DNA from: JBMOMT01 sp049324835
Lineage (GTDB): Bacteria > Chloroflexota > Anaerolineae > CAYNKW01
DNA length: 64,000 bases
NCBI GenBank assembly: GCA_049324835.1
Contig: JBMOMT010000003.1
Location: 109,815-173,814 of the forward strand
Reading direction: 5' to 3'
In this document: positions 1 to 9,283 of the stretch, in pieces
How the letters are laid out: each line of letters opens with the position of its first letter
Numbering within the stretch: the stretch's first letter is position 1
Notes under the pieces: model-generated
Told to the model about the DNA's origin: nothing
Database searches by the model: none
Seen by the model: only the letters and a program-made list of their open reading frames with translations
Made by a program: the position numbers and the translations under genes

Positions 1-55
1 TGATAAAGAGCAACGGGATGGCCTGTAAGAGCCGCCGCACGATGTAACGCGACAT
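1..55 (-). CDS. Peptide/nickel ABC transporter permease, N-terminus only
   Basis: Only the first 18 codons are in the window; the gene continues past the left edge. The peptide begins MSRYIVRRLLQAIPLLFI, the typical start of DppB/OppB-family inner-membrane permeases: a short basic segment, then the first membrane helix. A strong ribosome binding site (GAGGAGG) precedes the ATG at 55-53. It lies downstream of the substrate-binding protein on the same strand, the usual order in peptide uptake operons, although a hairpin with a T-run separates the two. The assignment rests on 18 residues plus context. Confidence 0.7.
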   Translation of the reverse strand, partial: MSRYIVRRLLQAIPLLFI

Positions 56-260
56 CACCCCTCCTCTTCAGAACCTTTCAAGGGTAGGCTTTTTCTCGAT
101 GCCCCCTCTAGCCAGAGATGGTGATCCGGCGGAATCCCAAACTTGTTTGGGGTTGCCGCCAGGGGCATGAAAACCGTCCCCAACAGACTTTGGCGAGCCC
201 CTCGGCCTGAGCTCGGGGCGAAGGCTCAGTCGAGCCGTTGGGGATTCCCCCCACTCCTGC

Positions 261-305
261 GAGAAAATAAACGAGGCCAGGACGGGACGCGCCCGCCCCG
301 GCCTC
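261..305 (-). terminator. Rho-independent terminator after the binding protein gene
   Basis: On the minus strand a GC-rich hairpin with arms GAGGCC and GGCCTC at its base is followed by a T-rich stretch. It starts about 20 nt after the stop codon of the binding protein. It probably reduces read-through into the permease gene, which would keep the binding protein in excess. Confidence 0.6.
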
Positions 306-325
306 ATGCTCACAGGCGTGGGAGC

Positions 326-2128
326 TTATTCTGTCACGTCCCATTCCATGATGTTGTAGAGCGGCGAGACGCCGGAGAACTTGACGCCGGTCAGGCGTGA
401 GCTGACGATCCAGTAGTCGGGATCGTCCCACATGCCCAGCCAGTAGACCTGCTCGTGCATGTATTTGGTGATCTGTTGGATGATCGCTGCCCGCTCTTCG
501 GCGTCGATGGTTTTGCTCTGTTGTTGAAAGAGCGCATCCAGCTCCTCATCGCAGCCAAAGTAGTTGGCCCCCCAGGGGTTCTCGGCATCGGGCAGCTCGG
601 AACACAACCAGTAATAATGGTCGGGATCGGGGAAGGCGGTCGAATCCGACCACTCCATGATGTCGACCTCACCCAACGCGCACGGGGAGCCATCGGAGTA
701 ACTGCCGAAGAAAAAGTCTGCGTCGTAGCTGTTGATCTGGAGGTCGATGCCCACCTCGCGCAGATACTGCTGGGTGACAGCCTGGTTGTCCTGGCGAATC
801 TCGCGGATGGTGGTGCCGTGGGTGAGCGTCAGTTTGTTGCCCGCAGCGTCCTCGCGGATGCCGTCGCCGTCGCGGTCGATCCAACCGGCGGCTTCCAACA
901 ACGCCTTGGCCCCTTCCGGATCGTAGGTCCAGGGCACGATGTCGGGCGAGAGGTAACCGTAAGCTGCCATGGGATCCCACAGCGTCTCGACGGGTTGGGT
1001 CAGACCGAGGAGCAGATCGTTGTTGATGGCGTCACGGTCGATGGCCATGGCGACGGCCTGGCGGACGGCCAGGTCTTTGGCGCCGGGGCTGGCCATGTCA
1101 CGAAAGTTAAAGTACCAGCCTTCGGCGTAGCCGGAGGGCTGCACCATGATCTCCAGACCACCGGCCTGCAGGATGGGCACATCGGTGAGTGGTGGGAAGG
1201 TGCCCACGTCGGCGTCGCCGGCCACCATGGCCGCCGTCTGCGAGGCGTCATCCGGCACGAACTGGAAATAGATCTCGTCCAGATTGGGCTGGCCCAGCCA
1301 GTAGTTGGGGTTTTTGACGAAGCGGATGTAGCTGCCCGACTCCCACTCGGAAAAGTTAAAGGGGCCGCAGCCGACAGTGGGGGCCAGGTTCCACTCGGCC
1401 TCGTCGATGGTGCCCTCGGCCTGGAAGACCGGCTCCAGGATGTGTTTGGGCATCACGCCGCGCCAAAAGAGCGCCAGCCAGGGGGCGAATGGCTCAGTGA
1501 AGGTCATGACCACCGTGCGTTCGTCGGCCGCTTCGACGCTCGCCAAATAGTCGTAGGGGTACACCGAGGCGACGGCATTGGCCGGGTCGATGATCATCTG
1601 GTAGGTGAACACAAAGTCAGCGGCGGTGATGGGCGTACCATCGGACCAGACGATGTCATCGCGCAGGTTCATGGTGATGACCAGGCCATCTTGGCTGACG
1701 CCGCCGTTGTCCATGCTGGGGATCTCGGTGACCAGGCGGGGGAAGGGCGTGTTGGCATCGTCGAATTCCCAGGCCCAACAATGGAAGAGCTGTTGCATCA
1801 CACTCGAGAACCACATGTTGCTGTAGACCCAGTTCATGTTGTCCGGCTCCTGGGTCCAGGCAAAGGTGACGATCTTTTGGGTCGGCTCTGGCGTGGCAGT
1901 GACGACCTTTTCCACCTCGACGACCTGGGTCACCTGTTTTTCCACCACTTTGGTCACTTCTTTTTCGACGACCTGGGGTGTGCCCTCGACGATGACCGTC
2001 TCTTTGACCGTCTCTTTGACCACCTGGGTGATGACTTTTTCGATCACTTCAGGTGTGGGGGTGGCACATCCGGCCAGCATGGTCAGCGCCACCAGCGTTG
2101 CTACGAGTTTCCACAGTTTGTTTTTCAT
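326..2128 (-). CDS. Family-5 peptide ABC transporter substrate-binding lipoprotein
   Basis: 600 aa, extracytoplasmic solute-binding protein (SBP_bac_5, DppA/OppA family) that captures peptides or nickel for an ABC importer. Seen: a basic start, a hydrophobic segment and a lipobox (LAGC, Cys about residue 21), so it is membrane anchored. An unusual 55-residue stretch of repeated V/E/K/T units follows and should form a rod or stalk. The binding domain then carries family-typical segments (VWSDGTPITAADFVFTY near residue 160; a Y-x-P-x-x-A-K-x-L-L-E-x-A-G-like segment). Length is normal for the family once the stalk is counted. Start ATG is preceded by GGGAGGAG. A permease gene follows on the same strand. 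The substrate cannot be read from the sequence. Confidence 0.9.
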   Translation of the reverse strand: MKNKLWKLVATLVALTMLAGCATPTPEVIEKVITQVVKETVKETVIVEGTPQVVEKEVTKVVEKQVTQVVEVEKVVTATPEPTQKIVTFAWTQEPDNMNWVYSNMWFSSVMQQLFHCWAWEFDDANTPFPRLVTEIPSMDNGGVSQDGLVITMNLRDDIVWSDGTPITAADFVFTYQMIIDPANAVASVYPYDYLASVEAADERTVVMTFTEPFAPWLALFWRGVMPKHILEPVFQAEGTIDEAEWNLAPTVGCGPFNFSEWESGSYIRFVKNPNYWLGQPNLDEIYFQFVPDDASQTAAMVAGDADVGTFPPLTDVPILQAGGLEIMVQPSGYAEGWYFNFRDMASPGAKDLAVRQAVAMAIDRDAINNDLLLGLTQPVETLWDPMAAYGYLSPDIVPWTYDPEGAKALLEAAGWIDRDGDGIREDAAGNKLTLTHGTTIREIRQDNQAVTQQYLREVGIDLQINSYDADFFFGSYSDGSPCALGEVDIMEWSDSTAFPDPDHYYWLCSELPDAENPWGANYFGCDEELDALFQQQSKTIDAEERAAIIQQITKYMHEQVYWLGMWDDPDYWIVSSRLTGVKFSGVSPLYNIMEWDVTE

Positions 2129-2366
2129 GATTCTCCTCCCAAGAATCGTGTCTCAAGCGATCGGTGCTCGATAAAGCCCAAACCGTTTAATCGATGCTGG
2201 AATCACCTCCTTTATTTGTTCGAGACGGCTATCCTGGAAAACGATTTTGATCGAAGAGCTTGCGGCAAACAAAAACTCACGGCTTTGATGGGCCAGAGTT
2301 GGGACGCGCAAGGTGTTGAGGAGAATAACTGTGGTGATGAGCACCTCGGCCCTGAGGTTCCAAATT

Positions 2367-2395
2367 ATTATAGCGTGATTCTGTTAACCTGTCAA
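2367..2395 (-). promoter_or_regulatory. Sigma-70-type promoter for the binding protein
   Basis: A perfect consensus promoter on the minus strand: TTGACA (2395-2390), 17-nt spacer, TATAAT (2372-2367). It gives a 5' leader of about 230 nt before the lipoprotein ATG at 2128. I recognise no known riboswitch in that leader. Confidence 0.8.
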
Positions 2396-2397
2396 AC

Positions 2398-2435
2398 CAA
2401 AAAAGTGACTGCCACCCGCGGGTGGCAGTCACTTT
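2398..2435 (-). terminator. Terminator of the cvpA-like gene (perfect palindrome)
   Basis: A perfect inverted repeat, arms AAGTGACTGCCACCCG, followed on the minus strand by TTTTTT. It lies about 20 nt after the stop of the CvpA-like gene and just before the -35 box of the binding protein promoter, so it insulates the two units. Confidence 0.8.
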
Positions 2436-2454
2436 GGGTATCAAAACAGCGAGA

Positions 2455-3021
2455 TCACAGACTGGAGATCAGAACCGGCGGCAGGCCGGCGGGTAACCAC
2501 GGCAAGAGTGTGATCGCTGTCTGTGACAGGTAATGCCGGAACAGCGACGCCAGCGCCGAATCTTGCATCTGCCCCAGCAGCATCTGCCGCGCCGCATCCC
2601 ATTCCCACCAAGAGTCACCGACGGCAAAGGAGAGCAACACCATCAACAGACCGACACCCAGACTGGCCTGGACAAAACCGAGCGCCATGCCGCCCAGCTC
2701 ACTCAACCCTTTGAGCGCCAGCGGGCGCTGGCTGCCATACGTGCGCAGCACATCCAGGGCGATCAGGCCCAAAAAGACACCGGTCACCGCCAGGATGCCC
2801 AAAAAGGTCAATACGTAATCCTGCACGGTCAGCAGTCTGGAAGGGCCAACCACCCAACGCGCCAGGGGGCGATAATACTGTGAGGCCAGGATGGTGGCCA
2901 GGTACAGTACGGTCAGATTGCAGGCCTGACGGAACAGCCCGCGAAAAAAGCCGGCGATTGCACCCCAGGCCATGATGGCGATGACCAGAAAGTCGATGCC
3001 ATTCACCACACCTATATCCAT
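2455..3021 (-). CDS. CvpA-family membrane protein
   Basis: 188 aa, predicted inner-membrane protein with about four hydrophobic helices. The N-terminus (MDIGVVNGIDFLVIAIMAWG, then GFFRGLFRQ) is the CvpA signature: an acidic residue in the first helix and a G-x-x-R-G-x-x-R/Q turn. Family members are linked to colicin V production, biofilm and purine phenotypes, and the molecular role is unclear. A small one-helix protein gene lies 42 nt upstream on the same strand, and a strong terminator lies directly downstream, so the pair may be one small operon. Confidence 0.8.
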   Translation of the reverse strand: MDIGVVNGIDFLVIAIMAWGAIAGFFRGLFRQACNLTVLYLATILASQYYRPLARWVVGPSRLLTVQDYVLTFLGILAVTGVFLGLIALDVLRTYGSQRPLALKGLSELGGMALGFVQASLGVGLLMVLLSFAVGDSWWEWDAARQMLLGQMQDSALASLFRHYLSQTAITLLPWLPAGLPPVLISSL

Positions 3022-3063
3022 GTCTCCCTCCCACAGGTCGATACAAACGGCTGCGCCCAGCGA

Positions 3064-3168
3064 TCAGGTGGGCAAATTGATCCACACGCCAGCGACCAAC
3101 AGGATGACTATGACCGCTGCCACAGCCAGATAAACGTAATCGCGCCGGCGCCAACGTTTTGCCTTCAT
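3064..3168 (-). CDS. Small single-helix membrane protein
   Basis: 34 aa, short enough to be missed by automated calls. A basic N-terminus (MKAKRWRRRDYVY) is followed by one hydrophobic helix rich in V, A, I and L and a short polar tail ending INLPT. AGAGG sits about 8 nt upstream of the ATG. It precedes the CvpA-like gene by 42 nt on the same strand. The charge pattern predicts an N-in single-span inner-membrane peptide. I do not recognise a family. An overlapping longer frame exists but lacks this clear composition. Confidence 0.45.
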   Translation of the reverse strand: MKAKRWRRRDYVYLAVAAVIVILLVAGVWINLPT

Positions 3169-3276
3169 GGGCCATACCTCTCTTTCAATAAACGACGTTA
3201 TTAATATACATTGTATCATAACGCATCGTACAAGTAAACAGGACTGGAGTACTAGGCGTTACGAATTTACTTTTTC

Positions 3277-3305
3277 TTGACAGACCGTTTTTCATATGGT
3301 AAACT
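3277..3305 (+). promoter_or_regulatory. Promoter of the sensor kinase gene
   Basis: TTGACA at 3277-3282, a 17-nt spacer and TAAACT at 3300-3305. It predicts a transcript start near 3312, about 110-140 nt before the kinase start. Confidence 0.7.
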
Positions 3306-3441
3306 GTAGCTGTTCGGAGATTTTGCAGCGCGTGTCTTGATACGATTTTCGACCTGCCGACGAAAACGGCATACCTTCAACTGACGCCAGACGCACCTGT
3401 GTGCTCACGGCAGGCGACAGTTGCGCCTCACCTGCGCAGAG

Positions 3442-6400
3442 ATGAGGGTGATGGACAGTCAGGCATTTCTGCTCGACGAATCATCCGAGCCGGACCAGAC
3501 CGAACGGACCCCTTTTGGTCGGGCGCTGGTCATTGCTGCGTTGGCTCTGGCCGTGGGGGTGAGTCTGTTGGCCCCCGGCCTGGCCATCAACTGGGCCCGA
3601 CAACCCTTCCTGGGCGTGTTGTTGGAACAGACTCTGGTGGTGGCTCACCCGCCCACTGAGGGTTGGAGCGGCCAGATCGCCGGCCTGGAGCATCCAGACC
3701 GTATCCTCAGCATCGATGGTTTGCCCCTGACCAATAGCATCGAGCTGGCCGCCGAACTGCGCCGTCATCAGATTGGTGATGTGGTGACCCTTGAGGTGGA
3801 AGGGCCGGATGGCGCCGCGGGCTGGCGGGTGCGTCGTGTGCCGATCGTCCTGATGTCCTTCCCGCTCCTGGATTTGGTCACCCGCTTTTTGGTGGCCTAT
3901 GCCGTGGGTCTCATCTACCTGGCGCTGGGCATCTGGGTGTTTATCGTCAAAAGCCATCGTACATCGGGGCGCACGTTTGCCTTCTTTTGTGCCTTTCTGG
4001 CGCTGCTGACGGCCAGCTACTTTGACGCCATCTCGACCCATTGGCTGGCGCGGGTGCTGACGGCTGCCATCCCGTTCACGGCAGCGGCGGCGATTCACCT
4101 GGGGCTGGTGTTCCCTCAGGAACGAACGCTGATCGGTCGGTGGCGGGTGCTGCATTACCTGCCGTACGTCCTGGCGCTGGGGCTGACCATGTGGGGCGAA
4201 GCGGTGCTGTACGATCCGATCGATCCGCGCGCCTACTTTGTGGCCTGGCGCTGGGGTTTTTACTATGCCGGACTGGCCATCGTCACTTTTTCAGGTTTGC
4301 TGCTCTGGACGCGGCTGCGCCCGGAAACACCCGAGATCCGTCAGCAGGCGCGCATCATCTCGCTGGGCAGCATGGCAGCCTTTGCGCCCTTTTTGATCTG
4401 GGTGATCATCTCGGCGGTGCTGCGCCTGGATTTCGAATTCGACGCCGCCATCTTGTTGCCCTCGCTGGTGTTGTTTCCGCTGTCTATCGCCTATGCCATC
4501 GTTCGCCACCGTTTGCTCGACGTCAATCTGGTGGTCAGTCGCGGCCTGGTTTACCTGATGCTCACTGCCCTCACGGTGGGCAGTTATTTTCTGCTGGTCA
4601 ATCTGCTGGGCCAGGCGCTGCGGGTCACGCAGTTGGTCAGCCATCCGGTGATTCTGGCCTTTTTCGTGTTGGCGCTGGTATTGTTCCTGGAGCCGCTCCG
4701 CCGCCGCACCCAGATCGCGGTAGACCACATTTTTTACAAAGACCGCCCCAATTACCGTCAAGAGCTGGAGGATTTTAGTCGCGCCCTCACCGCCACGTTA
4801 GACCTGCCCCGGCTGTTGGATATGTGTCTGGAGCGGGTCTGCACGTTGATGCACGCCACAAGGGGCCTCATTTATCTTTTCGACCCAACCACGAACGAAT
4901 ATACTCTGCGGCATACCTGGGCCGTAAACAATCCGGACTTGCTGGCTGCGGTTCGTTTTCGCGACCGCGATGCCACAGTCAGGTGGCTCAGGGAGTCGAC
5001 GCGGGCGCTGTACCTCACCAGCAGCGAGGGTGAGTTGTTGCCGGCAGATCTCTCTGTGGAGGAGCGGGCCCGCCTGACGGTGTTGCAGGCCATACTGTGC
5101 GTACCTCTGTTCGTCCAGGAGCGGCTCATCGGTTGGTTGGCCCTGGGCGACAAACAATCGGGCGACCTGTTCACGCCCGACGATCTGGCTTTCCTCACCG
5201 CGCTGGCCGATCAGACAGCCATCGCCCTCGAAAATGCTCGTCTTTACGAGCGCAGCACGGCCCGGGCCCACGAGCTGGCCATCTTGAACGAGGTGGCTCA
5301 GACCATCACCTCCACCCTGGATCTGGCCGGTGTGCTGAACCTGATCATGAGCAAGGTGGTCGAATTGTTGGATGTGGAGGCCGGCTCGCTGCTGATGCTC
5401 GACGAGGATGGCAAAAACCTGGTCTTTCGTGTGGCATTGGGCCCGGTCAGGGAAAAGATAGAGGAATTGCACCTGCCTGTGGGCATCGGCATTGCCGGCA
5501 GTGCGGTCAAAGAGGGACGGCCTCTCGTCGTCAACAACGCCCTGTCGGACCCTCGCTGGTACTCGGCCTTTGACCGGGACACCCGTTTCGTCACCCGGAG
5601 TGTCCTGGCCGTTCCGCTCCAGGTCAAGGGCAAGATCATCGGCGTCATCGAGGCTCTCAACAAGCAGGACGGGCGCCCCTTTAACCAGGACGAACTGTTG
5701 CTGCTGACCTCCTTTGCCTCACAGGCGGCCATCGCCATCGAAAACGCGCGCCTGTTCACTCAGACAGATCAAGAGTTGGCCGAACGGGTGGCCGAGCTCT
5801 CGACCCTGCAAGAGATCGATCGCCAGCTCAACGAGACGCTCGACTTTGGCCGCGTGATGAGCCTGGGGCTGGATTGGGCCTTACGCACCACCAGAGCAGT
5901 GGCGGGCAACATCGCTGCCGTGAGGCCAGAAGGTGATGGCCTGCAATTGGTGACCATGCAGGGTTATCCTCCGAGCATGGCGGTCTATCAGGAGAAACCC
6001 TGGCCTTTGAAACGAGGCATCATGGGCCAGGTGGCGCGCACCGGCCGGCCGGCATTGGTGACCAACGTGCTCCAGAACCCGGATTACCTGGAGACGGCCA
6101 GCGATATTCAATCTCAACTCAGCGTGCCCATCAGCCGCGAAGGTCAGGTGATCGGCGTCATCACGTTGGAAGGCCAGCACAGCGAAACCTTCAAACAGAC
6201 CGATCTGGCCTTCATCGAACGCTTGGCAGACCACATGGCCATTGCCATGGCCAACGCCCGGCTTTACGCCGACGTCAAGGCCGCCGACGAGGCCAAGAGC
6301 GAGTTTGTATCGATGGTGTCTCACGAGCTCAAGATCCCTATGACGTCTATCAAAGGTTACGCCAAACTGTTACACATGGGCAGCAGCGGTGAGGTCAACG

Positions 6401-6984
6401 ATAAACAGCGCTCTTTTCTCGAGATCATCAGCAGCAATGTGGATCGTATGGACGCGTTGGTGCAAGACCTGTTGGACATCTCGCGCATCGAAACGGGGCG
6501 TTTAAAGCTCGATATCCAGACGGTGCATCTGACCACGGTTGTGGACGAGGTGGTGCGCCTGTTGCAGCACGAATTCGAAAAGCGGCAGCAAACGCTCGCC
6601 ATACAGATGCCGGTCGAGCTGCCTCCTGTGCGCGCCGACCGCGCCCGGCTGGCCCAGGTGCTCACCAACCTGCTGGGCAACGCTTTCAAATACACCCCCA
6701 ACGGCGGCAGCATCACCGTCCAGGCCAGGACAGAGGATGGTCAGGTGCTCTGTTCTGTGGTCGACACGGGCATTGGCATTTCGTCTCAGGATCAGAAACG
6801 TCTCTTTGAAAAGTTTTACCGCGCCGATCATCAAGTTGTGCGTGAGGTGGGCGGCACCGGCCTGGGGTTATCCATTGCCAAGAGCATTATCGAACTTCAG
6901 GGCGGCAGAATCTGGCTCGAAAGTGAGCTGGGTAAGGGGAGTGTGTTTCACTTTACCGTGCCGGTGATGTCTACCGGCCGGTAG
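3442..6984 (+). CDS. Membrane sensor histidine kinase with PDZ-like domain and three GAF domains
   Basis: About 1,180 aa. From the N-terminus: one membrane helix; an extracytoplasmic PDZ-like segment with G-L-x-x-x-D-x-I-L-x-I-D-G around residues 75-85; a block of six to seven further helices to about residue 345; three GAF domains (about 450-600, 615-770, 785-940); HisKA with the phospho-acceptor in VSHELKIPMTSIKGY (near 965); and HATPase_c with N-, G1- and G2-box motifs (LLGNAFKYTPNGG, DTGIGI, GTGLGLSIAKSI). It should autophosphorylate in response to a membrane or small-molecule cue. No response regulator is adjacent, so the partner is unknown. Start uncertain: TTG 3421, ATG 3442 and ATG 3451 are all possible, none with a perfect ribosome binding site. 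Confidence 0.85.
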   Translation: MRVMDSQAFLLDESSEPDQTERTPFGRALVIAALALAVGVSLLAPGLAINWARQPFLGVLLEQTLVVAHPPTEGWSGQIAGLEHPDRILSIDGLPLTNSIELAAELRRHQIGDVVTLEVEGPDGAAGWRVRRVPIVLMSFPLLDLVTRFLVAYAVGLIYLALGIWVFIVKSHRTSGRTFAFFCAFLALLTASYFDAISTHWLARVLTAAIPFTAAAAIHLGLVFPQERTLIGRWRVLHYLPYVLALGLTMWGEAVLYDPIDPRAYFVAWRWGFYYAGLAIVTFSGLLLWTRLRPETPEIRQQARIISLGSMAAFAPFLIWVIISAVLRLDFEFDAAILLPSLVLFPLSIAYAIVRHRLLDVNLVVSRGLVYLMLTALTVGSYFLLVNLLGQALRVTQLVSHPVILAFFVLALVLFLEPLRRRTQIAVDHIFYKDRPNYRQELEDFSRALTATLDLPRLLDMCLERVCTLMHATRGLIYLFDPTTNEYTLRHTWAVNNPDLLAAVRFRDRDATVRWLRESTRALYLTSSEGELLPADLSVEERARLTVLQAILCVPLFVQERLIGWLALGDKQSGDLFTPDDLAFLTALADQTAIALENARLYERSTARAHELAILNEVAQTITSTLDLAGVLNLIMSKVVELLDVEAGSLLMLDEDGKNLVFRVALGPVREKIEELHLPVGIGIAGSAVKEGRPLVVNNALSDPRWYSAFDRDTRFVTRSVLAVPLQVKGKIIGVIEALNKQDGRPFNQDELLLLTSFASQAAIAIENARLFTQTDQELAERVAELSTLQEIDRQLNETLDFGRVMSLGLDWALRTTRAVAGNIAAVRPEGDGLQLVTMQGYPPSMAVYQEKPWPLKRGIMGQVARTGRPALVTNVLQNPDYLETASDIQSQLSVPISREGQVIGVITLEGQHSETFKQTDLAFIERLADHMAIAMANARLYADVKAADEAKSEFVSMVSHELKIPMTSIKGYAKLLHMGSSGEVNDKQRSFLEIISSNVDRMDALVQDLLDISRIETGRLKLDIQTVHLTTVVDEVVRLLQHEFEKRQQTLAIQMPVELPPVRADRARLAQVLTNLLGNAFKYTPNGGSITVQARTEDGQVLCSVVDTGIGISSQDQKRLFEKFYRADHQVVREVGGTGLGLSIAKSIIELQGGRIWLESELGKGSVFHFTVPVMSTGR

Positions 6985-7005
6985 ATGCGTGGCAATCGAC
7001 AGGCA

Positions 7006-7055
7006 GGCAAGTAGATCGAAAAAACTCTTTGGATCTACTTGCCTCCTGTTTTTTT
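7006..7055 (+). terminator. Terminator after the sensor kinase
   Basis: Arms GGCAAGTAGATC and GATCTACTTGCC, followed by a T7 run. It sits between the converging kinase and trpB2 genes and ends 12 nt before the trpB2 stop. Confidence 0.7.
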
Positions 7056-7067
7056 GGATTCGTAGCT

Positions 7068-8432
7068 TCAGGCCGAAACTCTGGGCAGTTCGAGCAGAGC
7101 CTTCTGAATCTTTTCCTCCTCAAGCTCGTAATCGGGCAGTTGCTGCCGGTGAAAGGCATCGTAGGCCGCCAGGTCGAAATGGCCGTGACCGCTGGCGTTA
7201 AACAGGATCACCCTGGCTTCGCCCGATTCCTTGCAAGCCATCGCTTCATCGTAGGCAGCCCGCACGGCGTGGGCCGTTTCTGGGGCCACAATGATGCCCT
7301 CGGCCCGGGCAAAATCCTCGGCGGTCGTGAGCACGGCGTTCTGATGGTAGGCGCGCGATTCGGCATGGCCCTGATCCAGCAGGGCGCAGATGCTGGGCGC
7401 CATGCCGTGGTAACGCAGACCGCCGGCGTGGACGGGCGCCGGGATAAAGCCGTGGCCCACGGTGTGCATCTTGGCCACCGGGCCGGTTTTGGCCGTATCG
7501 CCCCAGTCGTAGGCATAGATGCCCCGCGTCATGCTGGGGCAGGCTGTCGATTCGACAAAGATGGCTCTCAAGTTGGGCTTGTCGCCGGTCAGTTTATCCT
7601 TCAAAAAGGGATAGATCAGGCCGGCGGCGTTGCTGCCGCCGCCGGCGCAGCCGATGACGATATCGGGATAGTCGCCGGCCATCTCCATCTGCTTTAGCGT
7701 TTCCAACCCGATGACCGTCTGGTGCAGCAGCACAAAATTGACCACACTGCCCAGCGAGTATTTCCAGCCGTCGTGGGTCACGGCGTACTCGATGGCCTCG
7801 CTGATGGCGATGCCCAGGCTGCCGGTGGTTTCCGGGTCTTTGGCCAGGATGGCCCGGCCGGCGTTGGTTTCGGAGCTGGGACTGGGCACCACCGTGCCGC
7901 CCCAGGTCTCCATAGCGACGCGCCGGTACGGCTTTTGTTGATAACTGATGGCCACCATGAACACTTTGCATTTGAGACCAAAAAGTTGCGTGGCGAAACT
8001 GAGCGCGCTGCCCCACTGGCCGGCGCCGGTCTCGGTGGCAAAACCTTCCAGGCCCTCCTGTTTGCCATAGTAACACTGAGCCACGGCGGTGTTGGGTTTG
8101 TGGCTGCCCGGCGGGCTGACGCCCTCCCACTTGTAGTAGATTTTGGCCGGCGTATCCAATGCCTTTTCCCAGCGGATGGCGCGGTAGAGCGGCGAAGGCC
8201 GCCACATCTTGAGCACGTCCTGCACCTCGTCGGGGATCTCGATCCACCGCTCCTGGCTGACCTCCTGGGCGATCAGCGCCTGGGGAAAGACCGGCGCCAG
8301 ATCATCAGGCCCCAGCAGCTCCAGGGTGACCGGATGTCGGTAGGGGGGTGGGGGACTCTTCATATCGGCCACGATGTTGTACCAATGGGTGGGCATCTCT
8401 TTTTCGCTGAGAAAATACTTGTATTGCCTCAT
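7068..8432 (-). CDS. trpB2: Tryptophan synthase beta chain, TrpB2 type
   Basis: 454 aa. PLP enzyme that condenses indole with serine (TrpB2 may prefer phosphoserine or act in indole salvage). The long N-terminal extension, the WRPSPLYRA segment, the PLP lysine in GSHKPNTA, ETGAGQWG and the glycine-rich phosphate loop GCAGGGSNAAG are characteristic of the TrpB2 rather than the TrpB1 subfamily. No trpA lies next to it, as expected for TrpB2. The start at 8432 is preceded by AGGAGG. An ATPase gene and trpS lie upstream on the same strand. I see no T-box before this gene, unlike trpS. Confidence 0.92.
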   Translation of the reverse strand: MRQYKYFLSEKEMPTHWYNIVADMKSPPPPYRHPVTLELLGPDDLAPVFPQALIAQEVSQERWIEIPDEVQDVLKMWRPSPLYRAIRWEKALDTPAKIYYKWEGVSPPGSHKPNTAVAQCYYGKQEGLEGFATETGAGQWGSALSFATQLFGLKCKVFMVAISYQQKPYRRVAMETWGGTVVPSPSSETNAGRAILAKDPETTGSLGIAISEAIEYAVTHDGWKYSLGSVVNFVLLHQTVIGLETLKQMEMAGDYPDIVIGCAGGGSNAAGLIYPFLKDKLTGDKPNLRAIFVESTACPSMTRGIYAYDWGDTAKTGPVAKMHTVGHGFIPAPVHAGGLRYHGMAPSICALLDQGHAESRAYHQNAVLTTAEDFARAEGIIVAPETAHAVRAAYDEAMACKESGEARVILFNASGHGHFDLAAYDAFHRQQLPDYELEEEKIQKALLELPRVSA

Positions 8433-8503
8433 TTTGATTCCTCCTGAGTGTTGATTTGATGAATGATATCCACGAGCGCGAGCTCGGCGTAAACCGCGTG
8501 TCA

Positions 8504-9271
8504 CTATTCTCCAGCGATAGCCTGCCTCCTTTCCTCTTGCACCTCCAGATTGTGCCAGGTTTCAAAAAGGCTGCTGGGGTCGGTGAGAAACTGTTTGTAG
8601 AGGCGGTAGTGAGCGGTGTCCTGGTAGGCCACCTCCCGGATGCCATCGGCCTCAAAGCTGAAAACTTGCGCCCCCGGATAGGCCAGCAGGATGGGCGAAT
8701 GGGTGGCGATGATGAACTGGGCCTGCCCGGCGGCGACAAAACGGTGCAGCAGCTTGAGAAATCGCACCTGGCTGGCGGGCGAAAAGGCCGCCTCCGGCTC
8801 GTCCAGAAAATAGACTCCCTGCAGGCCCAGCCGGCCGCCGAAATAACTCAAAATGCCCTCGCCGTGCGACAGGGTGTTGAGGATGCGACCGCCGTGGTAT
8901 TTCAGCCGGCCGGGATCGCACAGGGCCACGTCGTCGAGGAAATCGGCGAAATCGCAGAACGTCTCGGCGCGGAACAGAGAGCCTGGCACAGCGCCGTTGG
9001 CCCAACGTAAGGTGATGTAATCGGCCAGGTGGGTCTCGTAGGGGTTCTCGTGGGCCAGGTGTCGTTTGGGCTTGTGCCAGACGTGAATGCCGCACTGGCG
9101 GGTGATGGCCTCCAGCAGCGTCGACTTGCCCGAGCCGTTCTCGCCGACGAACACGATCACCGCTTTCCTGAACGTCAGCTCCGGCGTGGCCTGGAGCGCG
9201 GGCACGTTGAACGGGTAATAACGGTCGGTGGGATAACGATCGCTGTGGATGGTGACGTTGACCAGGTGCAT
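8504..9271 (-). CDS. AAA/ABC-like ATPase (putative recombination-type ATPase)
   Basis: 255 aa. Compact ABC-type ATPase of the AAA_21/SMC-like class: Walker A GENGSGKST near residue 45, an ABC-signature-like LSHGEG region, and Walker B with the catalytic Glu in GVYFLDEPEAAFSP, then a switch His in IATHSP. It has no coiled coil, membrane helix or nuclease domain. Stand-alone proteins of this class are widespread and mostly uncharacterised. It lies between trpS and trpB2 on the same strand, 13 nt downstream of trpS, so it probably shares the trpS transcript and hence T-box control. Function unknown. Confidence 0.8.
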   Translation of the reverse strand: MHLVNVTIHSDRYPTDRYYPFNVPALQATPELTFRKAVIVFVGENGSGKSTLLEAITRQCGIHVWHKPKRHLAHENPYETHLADYITLRWANGAVPGSLFRAETFCDFADFLDDVALCDPGRLKYHGGRILNTLSHGEGILSYFGGRLGLQGVYFLDEPEAAFSPASQVRFLKLLHRFVAAGQAQFIIATHSPILLAYPGAQVFSFEADGIREVAYQDTAHYRLYKQFLTDPSSLFETWHNLEVQEERRQAIAGE

Positions 9272-9283
9272 CTCAAACCTCCC

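Noticed and set aside
2201..2214. Near-perfect anti-Shine-Dalgarno match (AAAGGAGGTGATT on the minus strand) in the binding-protein leader
   Set aside because: No start codon follows at a suitable distance; the only frame there is short and lacks protein character. Perhaps a remnant or chance.
455..2533. 692-codon plus-strand open frame
   Set aside because: Antisense shadow of the binding protein gene; composition is H/G/D-rich, with no domain and no ribosome binding site.
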